From Bacillota bacterium (lineage in GTDB: Bacteria; Bacillota_E; Sulfobacillia; Sulfobacillales; Sulfobacillaceae): a stretch of 9,976 bases of DNA. The translations under genes and the position numbers were made by a program. The stretch lies in the NCBI GenBank assembly GCA_021802375.1, contig JAKAAL010000097.1, forward strand, positions 1-9,976. The letters are read 5' to 3'. Positions within the stretch are counted from its first letter, which is position 1, and each line of letters opens with the position of its first letter. Of this stretch, positions 1 to 4,817 are shown in pieces. Under the pieces are notes generated by a model, which was given only the letters and a program-made list of their open reading frames with translations, made no database searches and was not told the DNA's origin.

Positions 1-498
1 GAGTGGCCCACATCGCCACGCAAATCGTTCTCTTGCCATTGCCCACGCATAATGCCCTCTTATCCTATGGGATTATTCCCGTGACTGGGCTCGTCGGGCT
101 CCTCCTCTGGCATCAATGGCATCGGCCGCATCTCAACCAAGAGCACGCCTTGTGACCCCTCAGGTCGGTCACAAATTAGACCATGCGTATTTGTGGGCGG
201 GCCTGCCGAGTGGGAATGTAATGCGTTGGCAGAAGCGCTCCTAATCCCTTCCGATGATGTGCGGAGCATGACGGCTCAAATCGCAGAGAATCCGCTTCCT
301 CTGCAAGAATGGGACCGGCGGGAGCTCAGTGATGGGGCCATTACCCGTTTAGCGCAGCGTTATGGCGTGGGGTATAATGCGTTAATTAGTGCCTGAGGGA
401 ATTATGGCTGCATCCAAGATGTGCGGCCCGGTACGGTGCGGTTGACCGGAGATACCCTGTTTGAAACCGACCGACAATACTATCAAGCACAGAAGTGA
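1..498 (+). pseudogene. Decayed ImmA/IrrE-type zinc metallopeptidase, 3' part
   Basis: A broken gene whose pieces together read like the C-terminal part of an ImmA/IrrE (COG2856) peptidase, a family that usually cleaves phage or mobile-element repressors. Frame 2 (from base 2) reads ANRSLAIAH, which matches the segment leading into the HExxH zinc site, but the rest of the site is missing. Frame 3 then reads HNALLSYG and onward to a TGA at 153-155. Frame 1 continues with AEWECNALAEALLIP, like the family's E..AN.FA..LL.P segment, and LAQRYGVGYNALISA, like its C-terminal helix. An in-frame TGA stops this at 394-396, yet the same frame runs on with protein-like sequence (DVRPGTVRLTGDTLFETDRQ) to a TGA at 496-498. 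I infer a deletion of about 8 bases at the zinc motif near 46, a frameshift near 150 and a nonsense change. The 5' end lies outside the window. Family assignment is by motif memory only; the pseudogene state is better supported than the name. Confidence 0.45.
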
Positions 499-540
499 CG
501 AGACGGTCCAGCCTGACGCGATCTATTCCACCCTAATAAA

Positions 541-603
541 TTACCGGAATGCCTGTTCACGACATTCCGAAGGCGATCACTCGGATCCTTGGCGATCCGG
601 TAA
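541..603. repeat. Imperfect inverted repeat between the peptidase remnant and the cyclase gene
   Basis: TTACCGGA at 541-548 is the exact reverse complement of TCCGGTAA at 596-603. Pairing continues inward after one A/A mismatch (TGCC 550-553 with GGCG 591-594, one G-U), giving about 12 pairs. A smaller TCCGA/TCGGA stem lies in the 37-base loop. There is no T-run on either side, so it is not a classic intrinsic terminator. It lies downstream of the minus-strand cyclase gene and could stabilise its mRNA end or be a relic of a mobile element. The rest of 499-728 shows nothing I can name. Confidence 0.4.
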
Positions 604-728
604 TGCGGCGTCACGTCTGCGCCATGGCCTCCCCAGCCCTCACCGTCACGGAGCCCCGCCTGGCCCTGGCCCGCCAATCCTTCCCCTAATCGAGCCCGAA
701 TTGGGGTGACGTCTGCGGGCAGCGCAGC

Positions 729-1718
729 CTACCGAGTCTCTCCAGAACCCTCCGAGTTAAGGTGGGACAAATGATAAATATCCGGAGATTGGACGACGGC
801 ACAGCATTGGCGACCGGACTCTTTGGCCCGGTAGAGCGCGACATCGGCGTGATGATATAAGGTGTCCGGACTATCCCCATCCCGGGGATACCAGGAGACT
901 CCCGCCGAAAATCTGGCCGGATACGTCGGGGCAAAAGATGCAGCCAATCTCTGGAGGCGTTCCACCAGGGGTTGGACGCGGGGAACATCGGCCACCCACC
1001 AGGCAAATTCATCCCCGCCCAGTCGTGCGAAGGCGTCGCCGGTTCGGGCCAAAGACTGTCCGAGTCGGGCAAAGGTTTGCAACACCTCGTCGCCATAGGG
1101 GTGGCCGTGGCCATCGTTGACCCGTTTAAAGTGGTCCAAGTCCATTAATACGAAAGCGGCCGAAGGGATCCGGCTCGCGGCATCGTGTTGGACCCGTTCC
1201 CAGAATCCGCGCCGATTCAAGATCCCGGTCAGGGGGTCGGTCAGCGCCAAGTCGCTCAGCCGGGTAATTTGCGCATTGACGACCACATCATACGTGTCGA
1301 GGGTGACTTTAACGTCCTCGACCCATCTGCGCCGCACAGTGGAGAGCCGCGGCAGAGACGGAGAGGCCGGATTATCGGTGCTAGAAAGATAGACCACAAA
1401 GAGCAAACTGTACACTTCGACATACCATGAGGGGAGCACATGGGTCCGAATGTGGGCAAATCCCACACCCCGGGAGGCATCCAGGGCCTCGGGATCGCGA
1501 GGCGAACCGCAAAAGACGGACCGGTGGGCTTCCAAATGATCCCGGAGCCATTCGGCCGGGTCGTCCCTTGGCGGGATTCGTGCCACCATGTCGTCGTCCG
1601 CGATGATCGTCTCGATGGCGCGGTTACGCCACATCGTATAGAGGAGATGAATGCCCTCTTGATAGGTTTGCCATTGGCGTTCGTCCTCGTCGGACCAATC
1701 CCCGGGTATGTTTCGCAT
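729..1718 (-). CDS. Diguanylate cyclase with probable globin-coupled sensor domain
   Basis: A 329-residue protein predicted to make cyclic di-GMP from two GTP. The GGDEF domain fills roughly residues 155-312: DPLTGILNRR at 161-170, the metal/guanine segment DLDHFKRVND at 193-202, and the catalytic GGDEF at 234-238. The RxxD inhibitory site (RTGD, 225-228) sits five residues before GGDEF, as in product-inhibited enzymes. Residues 1-150 resemble a protoglobin-type sensor: an aromatic helix, HLEAHRSVF at 61-69, then VGFAHIRTHVLPSWYVEVY at 85-103, like the globin-sensor pattern around the proximal haem histidine, which would be His89. No membrane segment or signal peptide is seen, so it should be cytosolic. 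The ATG start is chosen because GAGGTGG ends 5 bases before it. A TTG at 1779-1781 in the same frame, behind a perfect AAGGAGGA (1790-1797), is a possible alternative start adding 21 residues. The cyclase call is firm; the globin call is an inference. Confidence 0.9.
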   Translation of the reverse strand: MRNIPGDWSDEDERQWQTYQEGIHLLYTMWRNRAIETIIADDDMVARIPPRDDPAEWLRDHLEAHRSVFCGSPRDPEALDASRGVGFAHIRTHVLPSWYVEVYSLLFVVYLSSTDNPASPSLPRLSTVRRRWVEDVKVTLDTYDVVVNAQITRLSDLALTDPLTGILNRRGFWERVQHDAASRIPSAAFVLMDLDHFKRVNDGHGHPYGDEVLQTFARLGQSLARTGDAFARLGGDEFAWWVADVPRVQPLVERLQRLAASFAPTYPARFSAGVSWYPRDGDSPDTLYHHADVALYRAKESGRQCCAVVQSPDIYHLSHLNSEGSGETR

Positions 1719-1789
1719 TCCTTCCACCTCTTTTGTATGGTCTCTTTTGCTCTCTTTGAACACCCTAATTCGACACTGCAACCGAAAAA

Positions 1790-1797
1790 TCCTCCTT
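1790..1797 (-). promoter_or_regulatory. Perfect Shine-Dalgarno upstream of the cyclase gene
   Basis: The minus strand reads AAGGAGGA here, the best ribosome-binding site in the window, about 70 bases before the chosen cyclase ATG. The TTG at 1779-1781 lies 9 bases after its AAGGAGG core and is in frame with the cyclase, with no stop between. It either marks the true start or promotes translation of an N-terminal extension. Confidence 0.4.
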
Positions 1798-1898
1798 ATG
1801 AGACACGAATTCAAGCCCACAGGCTCGCTGAGGAGTCATAAAAAAGTGGCCACGGACGACGTGGAGCCCCGACCCCGGCACCAAATCGGGACATTCCG

Positions 1899-1951
1899 CC
1901 GGGGATTTTGGGCTGGGTTCCCACCTGAACGCGCCAGACCCCAAAATCCGG
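1899..1951. repeat. Long imperfect hairpin
   Basis: GGATTTTGGG at 1903-1912 is the exact reverse complement of CCCAAAATCC at 1940-1949. The stem extends inward as CTGG (1913-1916) with CCAG (1934-1937) after a two-base bulge, and outward as CC (1899-1900) with GG (1950-1951) after another two-base bulge, for about 16 pairs. A further partial arm, CCAAATCGGG, occurs just upstream near 1881-1890. There is no T-run after either arm, so it is unlikely to be a simple terminator. It could be an mRNA leader structure for the cyclase or a remnant of a small non-autonomous element. Confidence 0.45.
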
Positions 1952-2051
1952 GCGACACGCTTCGACGTTGGCCGACGGACATGTTCCTTGCCCCGCGTCA
2001 TCCCACCGGGCCACCAGGAGGGATTGATCCGGCCACCCTGGGTCTTCGGCA

Positions 2052-2063
2052 ACCGGATCCGGT
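2052..2063. repeat. Perfect 12-bp palindrome ACCGGATCCGGT
   Basis: A perfect dyad in non-coding DNA upstream of the cyclase gene. It could be an operator half-site pair, but a related GATCCGG core recurs at several other places in the window (for example 596-600, 2024-2030, 4723-4729), so it may simply reflect local sequence bias. No regulator gene is adjacent. Confidence 0.3.
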
Positions 2064-2315
2064 CGAAATTGTTGAGCGATCATGCCCCTCATGTCCCCCC
2101 CGTCCTGGCTCATCCGACCACACAAAAAAGCCCCTGGGAACGATCATTGTACACGAGATCCTCCAGTGAATCATGATGGACCCTACGGACACCGCTCGGC
2201 ATGGCCCCCCAGACCAGCACTCCCTCCTGTACTGAACGGTTCATTCCGCGTTAGCCGGTTTTGGGACACGCCCCTTGCCGTCGACGAGGAACCCTCGGCT
2301 GGGAACGACGGATTA

Positions 2316-2349
2316 AGGAAGAACTTCCTGGGGGAGTACTCCCCCAGGA
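2316..2349. repeat. Two overlapping perfect palindromes
   Basis: Bases 2316-2329 (AGGAAG-AA-CTTCCT) form a perfect 14-bp palindrome. Bases 2326-2349 form a second perfect palindrome of 24 bp, reading TCCTGGGGGA, then GTAC, then the exact complement. The two share TCCT (2326-2329), so as RNA only one hairpin can form at a time. The minus strand after the long stem is pyrimidine-rich (AGTTCTTCCTTAAT), a weak terminator-like tail in the direction of the cyclase gene; the plus strand has no T-run. It could be a terminator, an attenuator-like switch, a protein-binding dyad or an insertion relic. The symmetry is certain, the role is not. Confidence 0.6.
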
Positions 2350-2414
2350 GACAAAAATCATCCGGGCTACCTGGTCTTCTGGGCTGATTCTGCGCGCCTG
2401 CATGTCAGGTTTTG

Positions 2415-2423
2415 TGCTATCAT
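2415..2423 (+). promoter_or_regulatory. Candidate extended -10 promoter element
   Basis: TGCTATCAT fits the extended -10 form TGnTATAAT with one mismatch. No good -35 box is visible at the right spacing. GTGCT (2414-2418) and AGCAC (2428-2432) form a short dyad across it that could be an operator. It would drive transcription towards the short stub at 2459 and possibly the SIR2 gene some 500 bases on. Weak evidence. Confidence 0.25.
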
Positions 2424-2458
2424 AGGCAGCACATATTTCCATAAAAGAGGGATGCCGT

Positions 2459-2503
2459 ATGATCAGCGAATCGAAAATCGCGCCCCTGCTTCAGTCAACT
2501 TGA
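2459..2503 (+). pseudogene. 14-codon leader or truncated gene start
   Basis: AGAGGG at 2446-2451 lies 7 bases before an ATG that opens MISESKIAPLLQST and then stops at TGA. Together with the promoter-like site about 40 bases upstream it has the layout of a genuine gene start that was cut off, or of a leader peptide. I do not recognise the sequence. The layout could also be chance. Confidence 0.2.
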
Positions 2504-2927
2504 AGTCTCCCTTGCGCTCCGAGCCGCTTTGACGGCGTTCCCCTTGAACAGCCGGAGTCTTTCTAAAGAAACCAACAACCGGCGCTTTCCCTTGGCAACA
2601 CCAGCCAGGGATTTCTGCCACGGGGATGTCAGTTTTGGTGCGAGAAGCAGATCAATTTCTGATGGATGGTTTAGTATGACTGATGCCCCAACCTGTGGTA
2701 GTTTTTATTGAAACAGACGGTTTATCAGTTTGGGGTCATAGGATGTTGCGCGTTTCATCGGTCGAAAGATACAAGAGACCATCACATCTGAAATTACGTG
2801 CTCGTCTCTTTTTATCTCTCCTGTACACCTCTTCTCCGCACGTTGTGAAGGGCCAACCGCTGATCCTGAAGCAGTGATCCCCTTTAAACAACAATAATTT
2901 CGTGGAGGGGCACGTCAACGAATTCAG

Positions 2928-2932
2928 GGAGG
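2928..2932 (+). promoter_or_regulatory. Shine-Dalgarno of the SIR2 gene
   Basis: GGAGG sits 5 bases before the ATG at 2938 and decides the start. The in-frame GTG at 2902 has only an AT-rich stretch before it and no ribosome-binding site, so the longer form is unlikely. Confidence 0.75.
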
Positions 2933-2937
2933 CCCTT

Positions 2938-4287
2938 ATGTCAAAAGATGCCAATAACGTGAAGCAGGTAATGATTCTCTTAGGGGCAGGAGCCTCACCA
3001 TCTCCTATCCCCACAACTGCCCAATTAACAGAATGGCTTTGCCAAGATTTTAGGCGCTATCGATTGCCTTGCCCGCATGAATCTGCCAACCTCATGTCGG
3101 TATCGGAGCAAGGTGCTCACGATTGGCGTCAACCTTATTTTGGAGCGTTGCATGATTTACTCAAGCGATACTATGGCCGTCATGATTACTTGCTAAATTT
3201 TGAGATGTTATTGCACACTGCATGGCTTATCGGGGAGGCATCTTCGTCTAGCGGAACCCGGTCTCCGCTTGATTCCTTACTTCATCCCTTCTTTCGGTTC
3301 GATGAACAGTTTAGTTCGTTTGGCGGTATGGCAATGGAAGCCCTTGTCGAAGACGCGGGTAATGAAATCCTGAAGTTAATAGCCAAGCAGCAAGATGATA
3401 AGCGCATTCAGATGGGTACACCTCTAGCTCACGGAATTGCCCGTTTAGCAGAGGAAGCAGCGTTGCGGATATTCTCGCTGAACTATGACACCGTTGCTCT
3501 CGTTCGTCCTAAAAAAACATTTTCCGTCCACACTGGATTTAGTTCCGATAGCGCGGAAAACCAACAGTTTCACCCCACATTGGTCCATCAGCGCGAGTCT
3601 TCAGACCATCTCTTTTATCAATTGCATGGCTCCGTGCACTTTGGATATGAGAATGCGACCGACATTGTAAGGTTCAGTTCTTTATGCAATGCCCTTAAAA
3701 ATCGTGATCGTTCGGGGATTGTTACTTTGCCGCACCAAGACCGAACATCGAATATTCGCTTACCGGCTGTTATGGGATTTCGAAAACCTGACGCCATCCT
3801 CCGAGAGCCGTTTTTCTCTTACCATCACGCATTTGTCGAGGAGGCCGTGACCTGTAAACGGTGGCTAATTGTGGGATACGGGGGAGCAGATGATGACATA
3901 AATGCCGTTCTCCGCCACGCCTGGACTGTGCATGAATCGGACGCAGATTTTCGTTGCGTAATCGTGAATTGGCTAGATCCGCATATGTGGGAATATGAAC
4001 CGAATGAAGACGGTTCTTGCCAAGGAGTTATGCACGATTTGGAGTACGGGGACACTCGCATTCACAATCCTCAAATTCCAACGATCTATCCCATGTATGG
4101 TGCTTGGAAACCCCTAAAAGTTGTTGCGGCGGGCGTTCCTGCACCGAAGCGCCAAGCCTTGCGCTTCCGAAAAGGAATACCGCTTCAGAGCCTCGATGAT
4201 GAACGTGTGAAGCTTTCCATTGTTGGGACCGATTTAGCTTTCAGCTGTTACCTCGATGAAATCATGAAGTTTCTGGACATTATGTAA
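2938..4287 (+). CDS. SIR2-like domain protein, predicted NAD-consuming defence effector
   Basis: A soluble 449-residue protein of the SIR2-like (SIR2_2 type) group. The nucleotide-binding motifs appear in order: MILLGAGASPSP at 12-23 (the GAGxS loop), FSLNYDTV at 179-186 with the NYD asparagine Asn182, QLHGSVHF at 228-235 with the catalytic-type His230, and IVGYGGADDDI at 311-321. In defence SIR2 proteins such as ThsA the matching Asn and His are needed for NAD cleavage, so an NADase is more likely than a protein deacetylase; no CxxC zinc cluster is seen. Residues from about 330 to 449 (NWLDPHMWEYEPNEDG onward) match nothing I recognise and may sense the trigger or make oligomers. The gene is more AT-rich than the cyclase and helicase genes, fitting transfer. 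It stands alone and runs towards the methylase/helicase operon, so it is probably an independent module in the same island. The fold is sure; the anti-phage role is inferred. Confidence 0.88.
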   Translation: MSKDANNVKQVMILLGAGASPSPIPTTAQLTEWLCQDFRRYRLPCPHESANLMSVSEQGAHDWRQPYFGALHDLLKRYYGRHDYLLNFEMLLHTAWLIGEASSSSGTRSPLDSLLHPFFRFDEQFSSFGGMAMEALVEDAGNEILKLIAKQQDDKRIQMGTPLAHGIARLAEEAALRIFSLNYDTVALVRPKKTFSVHTGFSSDSAENQQFHPTLVHQRESSDHLFYQLHGSVHFGYENATDIVRFSSLCNALKNRDRSGIVTLPHQDRTSNIRLPAVMGFRKPDAILREPFFSYHHAFVEEAVTCKRWLIVGYGGADDDINAVLRHAWTVHESDADFRCVIVNWLDPHMWEYEPNEDGSCQGVMHDLEYGDTRIHNPQIPTIYPMYGAWKPLKVVAAGVPAPKRQALRFRKGIPLQSLDDERVKLSIVGTDLAFSCYLDEIMKFLDIM

Positions 4288-4465
4288 TTTTCCGACCTAT
4301 ACCATTCACCCCGGTAGGCACTAAGAAGATCTGAAATTTCAACAGACGAATAGGACGGTCATGTTGGACAACGGCTCCGCGTCTTGCGAGGCTTCGTTGA
4401 AAACTCTCACGAGGGAGCGGATAAGAGGCAAGCTTTAGATTGGAACGAGGCGGAACGGAAGCATT

Positions 4466-4487
4466 AGCGCCGGATGTCGGCGCTTTT
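4466..4487 (+). terminator. Probable intrinsic terminator downstream of the SIR2 gene
   Basis: AGCGCCG (4466-4472) and CGGCGCT (4478-4484) form a perfect 7-bp GC-rich stem around GATGT, and the stem is followed by three more T (a TTTT run including its last base) and then AT. It lies about 180 bases after the SIR2 stop codon. The U-tract is short, so termination may be partial. Confidence 0.5.
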
Positions 4488-4689
4488 ATCCGGGCATTTA
4501 GAGGCCACCCGAATCGTGGGAGCAGCGAAGACTTTGGCGTTAGGTGCGGACAGTCACCGTGCCGTTGGGGTGATCCCGGGGCTGACCATGGATACCCTAC
4601 CACTGGGCATCGCCCAACTTCCAGGCGACGTGCCCCGCCCGGCACCGAGAATCCGCTGCCCTGGCGGCCGCAAGGAGATTCCCGAGTGA
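4474..4689 (+). pseudogene. Possible gene remnant, origin uncertain
   Basis: A 71-codon open stretch reads KTLALGADSHRAVGVIPG and MDTLPLGIAQLPGDVP. The order 'ALGAD ... G ... PLGIA' faintly recalls the FMN-barrel end of ferredoxin-type glutamate synthases (ALGADAVYIGT ... CPLGIAT), but the cysteines are absent and the flanks do not match. There is no ribosome-binding site, and the terminator stem overlaps its start. It may equally be chance coding in GC-rich DNA. I list it because it is the only protein-like trace in this gap. Confidence 0.15.
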
Positions 4690-4693
4690 TTTA

Positions 4694-4730
4694 TCCGGAT
4701 CGGGTTCCTACCTCATGCAAGGGATCCGGA
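4694..4730. repeat. Inverted repeat with 8-bp perfect arms
   Basis: TCCGGATC at 4694-4701 and GATCCGGA at 4723-4730 are exact reverse complements around a 21-base loop. It lies about 90 bases beyond the helicase stop on the minus strand. No T-run follows on that strand, so a terminator role is doubtful. Its arms share the CCGGATC core with the palindrome at 2052-2063 and the repeat near 583-600. Confidence 0.4.
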
Positions 4731-4817
4731 ATCGCCCTTACTGTGGACCTCGACGAATCTGAGCCATCGGGCGGATGAGCGCACGGAACGCGGGATGCCG
4801 GTAAGCACGAAAACGGT

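Larger units (their letters stand above)
1719..2937. other. Long intergenic region without a convincing gene
   Basis: This stretch separates the divergent cyclase and SIR2 genes and must hold both promoters. I see no reading frame with a recognisable domain; the open frames here are proline- and arginine-rich or low-quality and look like chance. What it does hold is secondary structure: a long imperfect hairpin (1899-1951), a 12-bp palindrome (2052-2063), overlapping perfect palindromes (2316-2349), and a promoter-like site with a 14-codon stub (2415-2503). The part from about 2500 to 2937 is visibly more AT-rich than the part before 2400, which suggests that a junction between two insertions lies around 2350-2500. 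That last point is inference. Confidence 0.5.
4288..4817. other. Spacer between convergent SIR2 and helicase genes
   Basis: This 530-bp stretch lies between two gene 3' ends. It contains a probable terminator hairpin (4466-4487), an uncertain gene remnant (4474-4689) and an 8-bp inverted repeat (4694-4730). A 10-bp palindrome TGAAATTTCA lies at 4332-4341. I found no tRNA and no intact gene. Such a long gap between convergent genes suggests a lost or degraded gene rather than a simple terminator region. Confidence 0.5.

Noticed and set aside
3..155. Open frame with a hydrophobic stretch (SYGIIPVTGLVGLLLW) that could be the tail of a membrane protein
   Set aside because: It fits better as the middle piece of the frameshifted peptidase remnant, because it follows directly on the AIAH segment and is continued by the frame-1 piece.
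461..709. 82-codon plus-strand open frame after the peptidase remnant
   Set aside because: It overlaps the tail of the remnant in another frame, runs through the inverted repeat, and has a low-complexity Pro/Gly end with no ribosome site.
2099..2140. T-run on the minus strand (TTTTTT) as a terminator
   Set aside because: The only stem before it is CCC/GGGG with an impossible one-base loop, so no stable hairpin precedes the run.
1708..2169. Long plus-strand open frame overlapping the cyclase start region
   Set aside because: It runs opposite to the cyclase 5' end, is rich in Pro and Arg, and crosses the hairpin and palindrome; typical of GC-rich non-coding DNA.
2902..2937. GTG start giving a 12-residue longer SIR2 protein
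   Set aside because: No Shine-Dalgarno lies before the GTG, while the ATG at 2938 has GGAGG at the right distance.
4332..4402. TTTCAAC...GTTGAAA pair resembling a CRISPR repeat end
   Set aside because: There is only one pair in inverted orientation, with no regular spacing or repeated unit, so no array is present.
4440..4778. 112-codon open frame on the plus strand in the SIR2-helicase gap
   Set aside because: Arginine- and proline-rich with no ribosome site or recognisable motif; the neighbouring frame at 4474 reads more like protein, and even that is doubtful.
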